The notes: generated by a model not told the origin, from the letters alone. Counted from the stretch's first letter, positions 26,157 to 34,597 are shown. The stretch is DNA of 64,000 nt from SG8-30 sp964406445 (GCA_964406445.1 CAYORU010000008.1:47019-111018); one strand, 5' to 3'. A program made the numbers and translations.

Positions 26157-27722
26157 TCAGCGCGCCGGGCCGCTGCGGAAATCGGCCTGCCGGACGCCGG
26201 TCGCCAGCAGCAGCGCGAAGTACACCGCGGCGCCGCCCGCGACGCACAGCGCGCCGTTCAGCGCCCGGGCGGCGGGCGGCATCGAGGTCCAGGCGGACCA
26301 GTCGCCGGCGCTCCACCACAGGAAGCCCGCCATGCCGGCGCCGGCCGCCAGCACCCGCGGCCACAGCCGCCGCCAGTGCGCCGAGGGCTGGTAGACGCCG
26401 GAGCGGCGCAACCCGCGGTAGAGCAGCAGGCTGTTCAGGCAGGCGGACAGTCCGGTCGACAGGGCGAGCAGCGCGTGCGGGGCGAAGAAGCCGGCGAGGT
26501 GCGCCGGCAGCACGACCGCGAGGTTGAAGGCCATGTTGCTGGCGAGCGCGATGACGCCGATCCGGACCGGGGTTCGCGTGTCCTGGCGCGCGAAATAGCC
26601 CGGCGCGAGCACCTTGACCAGCGAGAAGCCCATCAGCCCCAGCGAGTAGGCCATCAGCGCGTAGGAGGACATCTCGACGTCGCGCGCGGTGAACTCGCCG
26701 TAGCCGAAGATCAGCGCGGTCAGCGGGCCGGACAGCATGAGCAGGCCGAGCGCCGCGGGCGTGACGATCGCGAAGGTGAGCCGCAGCGCCCAGTCGAGCG
26801 TGTCCGAGAACTCGGCTTTGGATTCCGCGGCGTGGTGCGAGGACAGGCCGGGCAGGATGACCGTGGCCAGTGCGATCGAGAACACGCCCATCGGGAACTC
26901 GACCAGGCGGTCGGCGTAGTACATCCAGGCGATGCTGCCCGTGACGAGGAACGAGGCGATCACGGTGTCGAGCAGCAGCGAGACCTGCGCGACCGAAGAG
27001 CCGAAGATGCCCGGCAGCATCAGCCGGCCGATGCGCCGCACGCCCTCCTGGGCCCAGCCCCAGCGCGGCCGCACGAGCAGGCCGAGCGCCCTGAGCGCAG
27101 GCAGCTGGAAGGCCAGCTGCACCACGCCCGCCACGAACACGCCCGCCGCCAGCACCAGCCCCGGGCTCGACGAGTGCGGCGCGAGCCAGGCGGCGAAGAC
27201 GATCATCACCACGTTGAGCAGCGTCGAGTTGAAGGCGGCGAAGCCGAAGCGGCCGTAGCTGTTCAGGATGCCGCTCGCCAGCGCCACCAGCGAGACGAAG
27301 AAGATGTAGGGGAAGGTGAGCCGCAGCATGTCGACGGTCATCGCGAAGCGGTCGCCGTCGAGGCGAAACCCCGGCGCGAACAGCAGCACCAGGAGCGGCG
27401 CGGCGAGCACCCCGACGAGCGTCAGCAGCGCGAGCGCCGCCCCGAGCGTGCCGGAGACGCCGGCGATGAGCTCGCGCACCTCGTCGTGGGAGCGCCGCAC
27501 CCGGAACTCGGAGACCACCGGCACGAAGGCCTGCGAGAAGGCGCCCTCGGCGGTCAGGCGGCGCAGGAAGTTCGGGATCTTGAACGCCACCAGGAAGGCG
27601 TCCATGAGCGTGCCGGCGCCGAAGGCCTGGGAGTAGACCATGTCGCGGGCGAGCCCGGTGACGCGGGACAGCAGCGTCATGCCGCCGACGACGCCGGTGC
27701 TCCTCAGGAAGCCGCGGCTCAC
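26157..27722 (-). CDS. murJ: Lipid II flippase MurJ
   Basis: MurJ flips lipid II across the inner membrane for peptidoglycan synthesis. The 521-residue protein has about 14 hydrophobic segments. Family signatures include TLLSRVTGLARDMVYSQAFG, FLRRLTAEGAFSQAFVPV, YADRLVEFPMGVFSIALATV and LAPGYFARQDTRTPVRIG. The start is a GTG at 27722 that gives the usual short N-terminus (SRGFLRSTGVVGGMTLLSR). The gene diverges from rpsT over about 150 bp that contain back-to-back promoters. Confidence 0.97.
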   Translation of the reverse strand: MSRGFLRSTGVVGGMTLLSRVTGLARDMVYSQAFGAGTLMDAFLVAFKIPNFLRRLTAEGAFSQAFVPVVSEFRVRRSHDEVRELIAGVSGTLGAALALLTLVGVLAAPLLVLLFAPGFRLDGDRFAMTVDMLRLTFPYIFFVSLVALASGILNSYGRFGFAAFNSTLLNVVMIVFAAWLAPHSSSPGLVLAAGVFVAGVVQLAFQLPALRALGLLVRPRWGWAQEGVRRIGRLMLPGIFGSSVAQVSLLLDTVIASFLVTGSIAWMYYADRLVEFPMGVFSIALATVILPGLSSHHAAESKAEFSDTLDWALRLTFAIVTPAALGLLMLSGPLTALIFGYGEFTARDVEMSSYALMAYSLGLMGFSLVKVLAPGYFARQDTRTPVRIGVIALASNMAFNLAVVLPAHLAGFFAPHALLALSTGLSACLNSLLLYRGLRRSGVYQPSAHWRRLWPRVLAAGAGMAGFLWWSAGDWSAWTSMPPAARALNGALCVAGGAAVYFALLLATGVRQADFRSGPAR

Positions 27723-27778
27723 GGCCTCAAGACCTCGGGGGACCCGGCGGGCGCGCGGGGCGTGGACATGCGGGCCGC

Positions 27779-27809
27779 ACTATACCGCGCCGTCCCGTGG
27801 AATTGACAA
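27779..27809 (-). promoter_or_regulatory. Candidate murJ promoter
   Basis: Minus strand: TTGTCA (27809-27804), 19 bp, then TATAGT (27784-27779). The -35 shares bases with the -35 of the rpsT promoter on the other strand. The -10 is good, but the 19-bp spacer is long. Confidence 0.5.
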
Positions 27810-27831
27810 CCCGGCGGGCGGCAACGACAAT
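27803..27831 (+). promoter_or_regulatory. Sigma70 promoter of rpsT
   Basis: TTGACA (27803-27808) is followed after exactly 17 bp by GACAAT (27826-27831), 41 bp before the TTG start of rpsT. The -35 is perfect and the spacer is ideal, as expected for a ribosomal protein gene. Confidence 0.8.
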
Positions 27832-27871
27832 GCGCGGCTTCGTCGAGAGAAAGCGAAGCGGAGCAAGCCCC

Positions 27872-28141
27872 TTGGCCAACACGAAGTCTGCCGAAAAGCG
27901 CGCGCGCCAGTCCGTGAAGCGCCGCGCCCACAACGTGGCCCAGCGCTCGGCCGTGCGCAGCGCCATCAAGAAGGCCGTTTCAGCGGTCAAGTCCGGCGAC
28001 AAGGACCAGGCCAGCGCCGCCATCAAGGAGGCCACGCCGGTCATCGACGCGATGGCGCGCAAGGGCATCATCCACCGCAACAAGGCCGCCCGGCACAAGA
28101 GCCGCCTCGCCAGGCAGGCCAAGGCGCTCGCCGGCAAGTAA
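27872..28141 (+). CDS. rpsT: 30S ribosomal protein S20
   Basis: S20 binds 16S rRNA early in 30S assembly. The 89-residue basic protein begins ANTKSAEKRARQSVKRRAHN after the start codon and ends LARQAKALAGK. The start is a TTG, matching the unusual UUG start of E. coli rpsT, where it is linked to autoregulation. GGAG lies 8 bases upstream. An in-frame upstream ATG would add residues foreign to S20 and is rejected. A strong terminator follows at 28166. Confidence 0.97.
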   Translation: MANTKSAEKRARQSVKRRAHNVAQRSAVRSAIKKAVSAVKSGDKDQASAAIKEATPVIDAMARKGIIHRNKAARHKSRLARQAKALAGK

Positions 28142-28165
28142 GCCGCGCGGTTTCGAGGATTCCCG

Positions 28166-28200
28166 AAGGGCCGGTCTCGCGACCGGCCCTTTGCTTTTTG
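28166..28200 (+). terminator. Rho-independent terminator of rpsT
   Basis: Stem GGGCCGGTC / GACCGGCCC with a TCGC loop, followed by TTTGCTTTTT, 25 bp after the rpsT stop. It separates rpsT from the convergent obgE. Confidence 0.9.
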
Positions 28201-28208
28201 CCAAACCA

Positions 28209-28326
28209 GAGGGGACATTCCCTTCCAGTTTGTCGCCTCAAACTCGAAGGGACATTCGCTTGGAGTTTGCGCCGGTGCGGCCCGGCCAAGGCGCCCGCGC
28301 GACGAACTCAAAGCGAATGTCCCCTA
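28209..28326. repeat. GGGGACATTC repeat cluster, locus A
   Basis: Three imperfect copies of an approximately 22-bp unit occur, of the form GGGGACATTC(C/G)C followed by TT and AGTTTG. Two are direct (28211-28231 and 28248-28269) and one is inverted (28303-28325), with about 33 bp of GC-rich spacer before the inverted copy. The inverted copy provides the TAG stop codon of obgE (28326-28324). The same unit recurs at 50051-50222 and, in shorter form, at 57573-57604. Such interspersed palindromic repeats resemble REP-type elements mobilised by RAYT transposases; no transposase is in this window. Confidence 0.8.
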
Positions 28327-29346
28327 CTTTTCGGCGGCCTGCGCCTCGAGATGGTTCATGACCGCCTGGCAGAGCTCCGCGGTGCCGCGGCCGGTGGCGC
28401 CGGAGATGCAAAACACGGGCCCCTTGAAGCGCAGCCGGCGGACGATCTCCCGGCAGCGGGCCTCGCCCTCCTCCCCCGGCAGCAGGTCGAGCTTGTTGAG
28501 CACCAGCCAGCGCGGCTTCTTCGCAAGCGAGGGGCTGAACTTCTTCAGTTCGCCGACGATGGCGCGGGCCCCTTCCACCGGGTCGGCATCCGGGTCCGGC
28601 GGCGCGATGTCCACCAGGTGCAGCAGCACGCGGGTGCGCTGCAGGTGCTTGAGGAAGCGGATCCCGAGCCCCGCGCCCTCCGCCGCCCCCTCGATCAGGC
28701 CCGGGATGTCGGCCATCACGAAGCTCTTGAGCGGGCCGACGCTCACCACACCGAGCTGCGGGTGCAGCGTGGTGAACGGGTAGTCGGCGACCTTCGGCCG
28801 CGCGGCCGACACGGCGCGGATCAGCGTCGACTTGCCGGCGTTCGGCAGGCCGAGCAGGCCGACGTCCGCGAGCAGCTTGAGCTCGAGGCGCAGGCTGCGC
28901 GCCTCGCCGGGCAGCCCGGGCGTGGACTTGCGCGGCGTGCGGTTCACCGAGCTCTTGAAGCGCTGGTTGCCCCAGCCGCCCTTGCCGCCGCGCGCCACGA
29001 GCAGCGTCTGGCCGTCGGCCGTCAGGTCGCCGAGCACCTCGTCGGTGTCCTCGTCGATGATGGTCGTGCCGATCGGCACCGGCACGTACAGGTCCGCCCC
29101 GCCCCGCCCCGTGCAGTCCTTGCCGCCGCCCGGCTGGCCATTCTCGCCGCGGAAGGTGCGCACGTTGCGGTAGTCGACCAGCGTGTTGATGCCGAGCTGC
29201 GCGCGCAGCCAGACGCTGCCGCCGAGCCCGCCGTCGCCGCCGTCGGGGCCGCCGTAGGGCACGAACTTCTCGCGCCGGAAGCTGACCGCGCCGCGCCCGC
29301 CGTGGCCGGCCGCGACCTTGAGCCGTGCCTCGTCGACGAACTTCAT
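28324..29346 (-). CDS. obgE: Obg-family GTPase
   Basis: ObgE (CgtA) is an essential GTPase for late 50S assembly and stress control. The 340-residue protein has the glycine-rich Obg fold (about 1-158: GGDGGLGGSV, GENGQPGGGKDCTGR) and the G domain with G1 GLPNAGKST, G2 TTLHPQ, G3 DIPGL, G4 NKLD and G5 SGATG. It lacks the acidic C-terminal tail of some homologues. Its stop codon lies inside the locus A repeat (residues before it are EAQAAEK), so the end may have been reshaped by the repeat. It forms an operon with rplU and rpmA. Confidence 0.97.
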   Translation of the reverse strand: MKFVDEARLKVAAGHGGRGAVSFRREKFVPYGGPDGGDGGLGGSVWLRAQLGINTLVDYRNVRTFRGENGQPGGGKDCTGRGGADLYVPVPIGTTIIDEDTDEVLGDLTADGQTLLVARGGKGGWGNQRFKSSVNRTPRKSTPGLPGEARSLRLELKLLADVGLLGLPNAGKSTLIRAVSAARPKVADYPFTTLHPQLGVVSVGPLKSFVMADIPGLIEGAAEGAGLGIRFLKHLQRTRVLLHLVDIAPPDPDADPVEGARAIVGELKKFSPSLAKKPRWLVLNKLDLLPGEEGEARCREIVRRLRFKGPVFCISGATGRGTAELCQAVMNHLEAQAAEK

Positions 29347-29377
29347 GACCGCTCCCTTTCCGGCGCCCGAAACGCAA

Positions 29378-29399
29378 GACCCCGGCGGCGCCGGGGTCT
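29378..29399 (-). terminator. Hairpin between rpmA and obgE (possible attenuator)
   Basis: AGACCCCGG and CCGGGGTCT flank a 4-base loop in the 80-bp gap between rpmA and obgE. It lacks a long T-tract on the minus strand, so a partial terminator that lowers obgE relative to L21/L27, or an mRNA-stability hairpin, is more likely than a full stop. Confidence 0.5.
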
Positions 29400-29426
29400 A
29401 GCAGTCGGCTCGGTCGACGCCCCGGC

Positions 29427-29687
29427 TCACTCGGCCGGGACCACGCTCACGTAGGTGCGCCGCTCGGGGCCCTTCTTCGCGAACTGGACCTTGCCCGTGA
29501 CCAGCGCGAACAGCGTGTGGTCCGTGCCCACGCCGACGTACTTGCCGGGCTTGTACAGCGTGCCGCGCTGGCGGACGAGGATGTTGCCGGCGAGCACGCT
29601 CTGGCCGCCGAACTTCTTCACGCCCAGGCGCTTCGACTGCGACTCGCGGCCGTTCTTGGTGCTGCCGCCTGCCTTCTTGTGTGCCAT
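29427..29687 (-). CDS. rpmA: 50S ribosomal protein L27
   Basis: L27 reaches the peptidyl transferase centre. The 86-residue protein starts MAHKKAGGSTKNGRESQSKR, the standard gammaproteobacterial N-terminus without the cleaved leader of Firmicutes, and contains RQRGTLYKPGKYVGVGTDHT. GAGGAG precedes the ATG. It follows rplU by 20 bp. The frame is open further upstream through rplU, but L27 homology fixes this start. Confidence 0.97.
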   Translation of the reverse strand: MAHKKAGGSTKNGRESQSKRLGVKKFGGQSVLAGNILVRQRGTLYKPGKYVGVGTDHTLFALVTGKVQFAKKGPERRTYVSVVPAE

Positions 29688-29707
29688 GTCGTTCTCCTCG
29701 ATTCCGC

Positions 29708-30022
29708 TCAGGCCGCCGAGATGCCGGTCACCTTGACCTCGGTATACGGCTGGCGGTGGCCCTTCTGGCGCAGGTAGTGCTTGCGGCGGCGGAACTTGAC
29801 GATGCGCACCTTGTCGGCCTTGCCGTGGGCCTGCACCGTGGCGGTGACCTTCGCGCCCGTGACGAGGGGCGCGCCCACCTTCACGTCGGCGCCCTGGCCG
29901 ACCAGCAGCACCTGGTCGAACTCCACGTCCGAGCCCTCGGCCGCCTCGAGCTTCTCGATGCGCAGCACGCTGCCCTCGCTGACGCGATACTGCTTGCCAC
30001 CGGTCGAAATCACCGCGTACAT
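29708..30022 (-). CDS. rplU: 50S ribosomal protein L21
   Basis: L21 is a 23S rRNA-binding protein. The 104-residue product starts MYAVISTGGKQYRVSEGSVL and contains KADKVRIVKFRRRKHYLRQK and GHRQPYTEVKVTGI. It is the first gene of rplU-rpmA-obgE, behind a near-consensus promoter at 30078-30106. The 55-base leader has weak hairpin potential only. Confidence 0.97.
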   Translation of the reverse strand: MYAVISTGGKQYRVSEGSVLRIEKLEAAEGSDVEFDQVLLVGQGADVKVGAPLVTGAKVTATVQAHGKADKVRIVKFRRRKHYLRQKGHRQPYTEVKVTGISAA

Positions 30023-30077
30023 GTTGGCCTGACTCCGCAAGGCCCGCGCGATACGGCAGGCCGCCAAAGAGCCCGCA

Positions 30078-30106
30078 ATTGTAGTCAGGCGCCGACGGCC
30101 GGTCAA
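30078..30106 (-). promoter_or_regulatory. Sigma70 promoter of rplU-rpmA-obgE
   Basis: Minus strand: TTGACC (30106-30101), a 17-bp spacer, then TACAAT (30083-30078), 55 bp before the rplU ATG. Both hexamers deviate by one base from consensus, which is strong for this genome. Confidence 0.85.
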
Positions 30107-30195
30107 ACACTTAGGCCCGTCCGTAGGGCGGGGCCCGCATTCCGCGGGGCCGGGTTTGCCGGTACCATGCGGGTCCACTCGAGACCCGGGATTCC

Positions 30196-31164
30196 ATGCA
30201 GCTCAACGACCTGCGCGCGCTGGTGGCCGACGACCACCGGGCCGTCGACGCCGAGATCCGTCGGCAGCTCACGAGCGACGTGCTCCTCGTCCGGCAGGTC
30301 GGGGAGTACATCGTCGGCAGCAAGGGCAAGCGGCTTCGGCCGCTCGCCGTGCTGCTCGCCGGCCGCGCCGCGGGCGGCGCCGGGGAGCGGCCGGTCCGCG
30401 CGGCCGCCATCATCGAGTTCATCCACACCGCCACGCTGCTGCACGACGACGTGGTCGACGGCTCCGGGCAGCGGCGCGGGCGGGTCACCGCGAACCAGCT
30501 GTTCGGCAACGCCGCCAGCGTCCTGGTCGGCGATTTCCTCTACTCGCGCTCCTTCCAGATGATGGTCGCGCTCGGCTATCCCCGCGTGATGGAGGTGATG
30601 TCGGAGGCGACCAACACCATCGCCGAGGGCGAGGTGCTGCAGCTGATGAACGCGGGCGACCCCGACACCACCGAGCAGCGCTACCTCGACGTCATCTACC
30701 GCAAGACCGCCCGGCTGTTCGAGGCCGGGGCGCAGATCGCCGCGATCGTCTCGGACGCGCCGGCCGGGGTCGAGGACGCCCTGCGCCGCTACGGCCGGCA
30801 CCTCGGCATCGCCTTCCAGCTGGTGGACGATGCGCTCGACTACCGCGGCGACGCCGCCGAGCTCGGCAAGAACGTCGGCGACGACCTCGCAGAGGGCAAG
30901 CCCACCCTGCCCCTGATCCACGCCCTGAGGACCGGCAGCGCCGAGCAGGCGACCCTGATCCGCCACGCGATCGAGACCGGCGGCACCGAGGACCTGCCCG
31001 CGGTCCAGGCCGCGATTGAAAGCACCGGGGGGCTCGACTACACTGCCTCGCTCGCTCGCAGCGAGGTGGATCGCGCGATCGAGGCGCTGGCCGGGGTTCC
31101 CGACTCGGCCTTCCGCCAGGGGCTCGCCGCCCTCGCGGAGTTCGCCATTTCGCGGACGCACTGA
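30196..31164 (+). CDS. ispB: Octaprenyl/polyprenyl diphosphate synthase
   Basis: This trans-prenyltransferase makes the long isoprenoid side chain of ubiquinone from FPP and IPP. The 322-residue protein has GSKGKRLRP, the first Asp-rich motif LLHDDVVDGSGQRRGR and the second QLVDDALDYRGD, plus GDFLYSRSF, as in IspB. It diverges from rplU over 173 bp. A weak promoter (TTCCGC, 17 bp, TACCAT, 30140-30168) is the only candidate I see. tRNA-Pro follows by 22 bp. Confidence 0.95.
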   Translation: MQLNDLRALVADDHRAVDAEIRRQLTSDVLLVRQVGEYIVGSKGKRLRPLAVLLAGRAAGGAGERPVRAAAIIEFIHTATLLHDDVVDGSGQRRGRVTANQLFGNAASVLVGDFLYSRSFQMMVALGYPRVMEVMSEATNTIAEGEVLQLMNAGDPDTTEQRYLDVIYRKTARLFEAGAQIAAIVSDAPAGVEDALRRYGRHLGIAFQLVDDALDYRGDAAELGKNVGDDLAEGKPTLPLIHALRTGSAEQATLIRHAIETGGTEDLPAVQAAIESTGGLDYTASLARSEVDRAIEALAGVPDSAFRQGLAALAEFAISRTH

Positions 31165-31186
31165 CCGCTTCCACCGCCCGCCGATT

Positions 31187-31263
<77 letters not shown>

Positions 31264-31274
31264 CTCAACATTGA

Positions 31275-32591
31275 ATGAATAGCGACAAGCCGCGCATCGT
31301 CGTGGTCGGCGGCGGCGCCGGCGGGCTCGAGCTCGTCACGCGCCTCGGCGACCGCCTTGGCCGCAAGGGCCGCGCCTCCGTCACGCTGATCGAGCGGCGC
31401 CGCACGCACTTCTGGAAGCCGCACCTGCACGAGCTGGCCGCCGGCACCGTGGACCTCGACGTGCACGAGCTCGACTACCTCGCGCAGTCGCACTGGCACG
31501 GCTTCCGCTACCTGATCGGCGAGATGACCGGCCTCGACCGCGAGACGCGCGAGGTGCTGGTCGGCCCGGTGCTCGACGAGCGCGGCGGGCCGATCGTGCC
31601 GGCGCGGCGCATCCCCTACGACCTGCTGGTAATCGCGGTCGGCAGCCGCATCAACGACTTCGGCACGCCAGGCGTGATCGAGCACGCGATCGCGCTCGAG
31701 GACGCGGGCCAGGCCGATCGCTTCCACCGCCGGCTGGTGAACGCCTTCCTGCGCGCCCACTCGCAGGCCGAGCCGCTCGGCGCCGGGCAGCTCAACGTCG
31801 CGATCGTCGGCGCCGGCGCGACCGGCGTCGAACTCGCCGCCGAGCTGCACAACGCCACGCGCGCGCTGGTGTCCTTCGGCCTCGACAACATCGACCCGGA
31901 CAAGCACATCCGCCTGCACCTCATCGAGGCCGCGCCGCGCATCCTGCCGCTGCTGCCGGAGCGCATCTCGGAGGCGGCCCGGCGCATGCTCGAGCGTCTC
32001 GACGTGAAGATCCACGTTGGCGCGCGCGTCGCCGAGGTGCTGCCGCAGGCGGTCAGGCTCGCCGACGGCACGCTCATCGAGGCCGAGATGGTCGTTTGGG
32101 CGGCAGGTGTGAAGGCGCCAGCCTTCCTCGCCGGCACCGGGCTTCGCGTCAGCCCGCTCAACCAGGTCCTGGTCGGCCCGACGCTGCAGTCGGTGGACGA
32201 CCCGGCGATCTTCGCCATCGGCGACTGCGCGGCCGTGCCCTGGGAAGCGCAGCCCGGGCGCAACGTGCCGCCGCGCGCGCAGGCGGCCCACCAGCAGGCC
32301 ATGCACCTGGCGCGCGCGCTGCCGCGCCAGCTGCGCGGCCAGCCGCTGCCGGCCTGGCGCTACCGCGACTTCGGCTCGCTGGTCTCGCTCGGCACCTACA
32401 CCACCGTCGGCAACCTGATGGGCAACTTCGCCGGCGGCAACATCTGGCTAGAGGGGCTGTTCGCGCGCTGGATGTACAAGTCGCTCTACCAGATGCACCA
32501 GGTGGCGCTGCACGGCTGGTGGAAGTCCACGCTCGCGGCGCTGGGGCGGACGATCGCGCGGCGCACGCTGCCGCACGTCAAGCTGCACTGA
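31275..32591 (+). CDS. ndh: Type II NADH:quinone oxidoreductase (NDH-2)
   Basis: This single-subunit flavoprotein passes electrons from NADH to quinone at the inner membrane without pumping protons. The 438-residue protein has an FAD-binding GxGxxG at the N-terminus (IVVVGGGAGGLELVTRLG), a second dinucleotide fold at about 175 (VAIVGAGATGVELAAEL), the FAD motif FAIGDCAAVP and a C-terminal amphipathic stretch rich in Trp and Lys/Arg (LFARWMYKSLYQMHQVALHG) for membrane contact. It lies just behind tRNA-Pro and may be co-transcribed with it. Specificity for ubiquinone is inferred from ispB nearby. Confidence 0.92.
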   Translation: MNSDKPRIVVVGGGAGGLELVTRLGDRLGRKGRASVTLIERRRTHFWKPHLHELAAGTVDLDVHELDYLAQSHWHGFRYLIGEMTGLDRETREVLVGPVLDERGGPIVPARRIPYDLLVIAVGSRINDFGTPGVIEHAIALEDAGQADRFHRRLVNAFLRAHSQAEPLGAGQLNVAIVGAGATGVELAAELHNATRALVSFGLDNIDPDKHIRLHLIEAAPRILPLLPERISEAARRMLERLDVKIHVGARVAEVLPQAVRLADGTLIEAEMVVWAAGVKAPAFLAGTGLRVSPLNQVLVGPTLQSVDDPAIFAIGDCAAVPWEAQPGRNVPPRAQAAHQQAMHLARALPRQLRGQPLPAWRYRDFGSLVSLGTYTTVGNLMGNFAGGNIWLEGLFARWMYKSLYQMHQVALHGWWKSTLAALGRTIARRTLPHVKLH

Positions 32592-32665
32592 GGCGCGACC
32601 TCGACTGGATCGGACCCGGATTCCGGCCTATGGTGCCCGATCGACTAATGGCACGGGAGCCGACC

Positions 32666-33808
32666 ATGCGCCCTCCGATCCGCGGCCCCAGACCCGCAGC
32701 CTGCGCGGCAGCCCTTCTCGCCGTACTCCTCTCCGGACCGGCCGCGGCGGCCGAGCCGGCCGCCGTCGATGCCGACGTCGTCGCACTCATCGCCCGCCTC
32801 GGGCTCGAGGAGTCGCAAGTCCCGGTGCGGGAGCTCGGCGGCTGGCGCAAGCCCGCCAAGGTCATCGTCTGGGACTGGCAGCCGGATCTCGTCTCGGCGC
32901 TGCGCGAGATCGCGCCCGACGTCGAACTCCTGCCCGCCGGCAGCGCGGCCGAGGCCGTTGCGCTCGCAGGCAGTGCGGATGCCGTGCTCGGCTTCTGCAC
33001 GCCCGAGCTGCTGGCCGCGGGCCCGGACATCCGCTGGATCCAGGTATTTTGGGCCGGCGTGGAGGACTGCGTTTCGATCCCGGCGTTGCGCGAGCGGGAC
33101 ATCCTGCTGACCAACATGCAGCGCGTTGCCGGCCCCGTCATGGCCGAGCACGTCATGGCCATGATGCTCGCCTACGCACGCGGGCTGCATTTCTACATTC
33201 CCGAGCGCATGGCCGGCCGCTGGACGCCCGCGCTGCCGCCGCCGGGCCAGATGCTCACGCTCGAGGACAAGACGGTGCTCGTGGTCGGGCTGGGCGGCAT
33301 CGGCATTGAGGTGGCACGGCGCGCCCATGCCATGGGCATGCGGGTCGTGGCCATCCGCGCGAGCGGCCGGGAGGGCCCGTCCTACGTGAGCTACGTCGGC
33401 CTGCCGGACGAGCTGCACGGGCTCGCCGCCGGCGCGGACTTCGTGGTGAACACCACGCCCCTGACGCCGGCGACGACGGGCATGTTCGACGCGAAATTCT
33501 TCGGTGCGGTCAAGCCGGGTGCGTTCTTCGTGAACGTGGGCCGCGGCCAGAGCGTCGTGCAGGACGACCTGATCGAGGCGCTGCAGAGCGGCCGCATCGC
33601 TGGCGCCGGCCTCGACGTGACCGACCCCGAGCCGCTGCCGGCGGACAGCCCGCTGTGGCGGATGCAGAACGTGATCCTCACGCCGCACGTGTCGGTCGCC
33701 TCCGACCTGGGAAACTCGGCCCGTTTAGCGGTCGCGGCGGAAAACCTGCGGCGCTACGTCGCCGGCGAGCGGATGCTGTCGGTCGTGGACGTCGCGAGGG
33801 GCTACTAG
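32666..33808 (+). CDS. D-2-hydroxyacid dehydrogenase with an apparent Sec signal peptide
   Basis: The 380-residue protein has the D-isomer 2-hydroxyacid dehydrogenase fold: NAD-binding VVGLGGIGIEVARRAHAMGM and catalytic Arg293 (NVGRGQSVVQ), Glu322 (DVTDPEPLP) and His341 (LTPHVS). Unusually, it starts with a textbook signal peptide: several Arg, a hydrophobic core of Ala/Leu/Val and an AAA cleavage site near residue 29. I chose the ATG at 32666 because GGGAG lies 7-8 bases upstream; ATGs at 32648 and 32630 are in frame and would not remove the signal. NAD(H) is normally absent from the periplasm, so location, cofactor or function deviates from the family. The substrate is unknown. Confidence 0.88.
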   Translation: MRPPIRGPRPAACAAALLAVLLSGPAAAAEPAAVDADVVALIARLGLEESQVPVRELGGWRKPAKVIVWDWQPDLVSALREIAPDVELLPAGSAAEAVALAGSADAVLGFCTPELLAAGPDIRWIQVFWAGVEDCVSIPALRERDILLTNMQRVAGPVMAEHVMAMMLAYARGLHFYIPERMAGRWTPALPPPGQMLTLEDKTVLVVGLGGIGIEVARRAHAMGMRVVAIRASGREGPSYVSYVGLPDELHGLAAGADFVVNTTPLTPATTGMFDAKFFGAVKPGAFFVNVGRGQSVVQDDLIEALQSGRIAGAGLDVTDPEPLPADSPLWRMQNVILTPHVSVASDLGNSARLAVAAENLRRYVAGERMLSVVDVARGY

Positions 33809-33844
33809 CCGTTGGCGGGTCTTGGCGCCGGGAGTCCCGCAGGA

Positions 33845-34597
33845 CTACAGGAACACGTCGCCGCCGTTCGGGCTCAGGCACTGCCCCTGGTAGTGGCGCC
33901 CGCCAGGACCGGCGAGCAGCAGGTAGGTCGGCACGATGTCCTCGACCTCGGCGAGGCGGCCGAGCGGGATGGCGCGGCGGACCTGGTCCAGCACGTCGGG
34001 CGGCACGTCGGCGAGCATCGGCGTCAGGGTCGCGCCCGGGGCCACGCAGTTGACGTTGACGCCGCGCTCGCCGATCTCGAGCGCGAGGGAGCGCGTGAAG
34101 GCGATGATGCCGCCCTTGGCCGCGGTGTAGTGCGCGAAGCCCGGCGCGCCCTTGTAGGCGAGCTGCGAGGTGGTGTTGATGATGCGCCCCGAGCCGCGCG
34201 CGTACATGTGCGGCAGCACTTCGCGCGTGACCAGGAAGGCGCCGCGCAGGTGCACGGCGACCAGCCGGTCCCACATCTCGACCGGCATCTCGTGGACCGG
34301 CGCGGCGGTCGCGATGCCGGCGTTGTTCACCAGCACGTCGGGCGCGCCGAGGCGCTCGACGACCGACGCGACCATCGCCTTGACGTCGGCCGGCTCGCTG
34401 ACGTCGGCCCGCACCGCGAGGGCCTCGCCGCCCGCGGCGCGGATCTCGGCACACACCGCGTCCGCCCGGCCGGCCTCGGCCTCCGTCGGGTAGTTGACCG
34501 CGACCTTCGCTCCCGCGCGCGCGAACGCGATCGCCACGCCCCGGCCGATCCCTGACGAGGCGCCGGTCACCAGCGCCGCCTTGCCCGCGAGTTCCAT
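33845..34597 (-). CDS. Short-chain dehydrogenase/reductase
   Basis: The 250-residue classical SDR has TGASSGIGRG (NAD(P) binding, residues 11-20), NNAG (91-94) and the catalytic Ser144, Tyr157 and Lys161 in NTTSQLAYKG and FAHYTAAKGG. It resembles FabG/glucose-1-dehydrogenase-like SDRs; an Asn-Tyr pair after the second strand (VAVNYPTEAEA) is typical of glucose dehydrogenase-like members. The gene stands alone, convergent with the D-2-hydroxyacid dehydrogenase, 36 bp apart. The substrate cannot be read from the sequence. Confidence 0.92.
   Translation of the reverse strand: MELAGKAALVTGASSGIGRGVAIAFARAGAKVAVNYPTEAEAGRADAVCAEIRAAGGEALAVRADVSEPADVKAMVASVVERLGAPDVLVNNAGIATAAPVHEMPVEMWDRLVAVHLRGAFLVTREVLPHMYARGSGRIINTTSQLAYKGAPGFAHYTAAKGGIIAFTRSLALEIGERGVNVNCVAPGATLTPMLADVPPDVLDQVRRAIPLGRLAEVEDIVPTYLLLAGPGGRHYQGQCLSPNGGDVFL

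Noticed and set aside
28209..28326. Insertion sequence remnant
   Set aside because: No transposase fragment, no long terminal inverted repeats and no target duplication could be seen. A REP-like repeat fits better.
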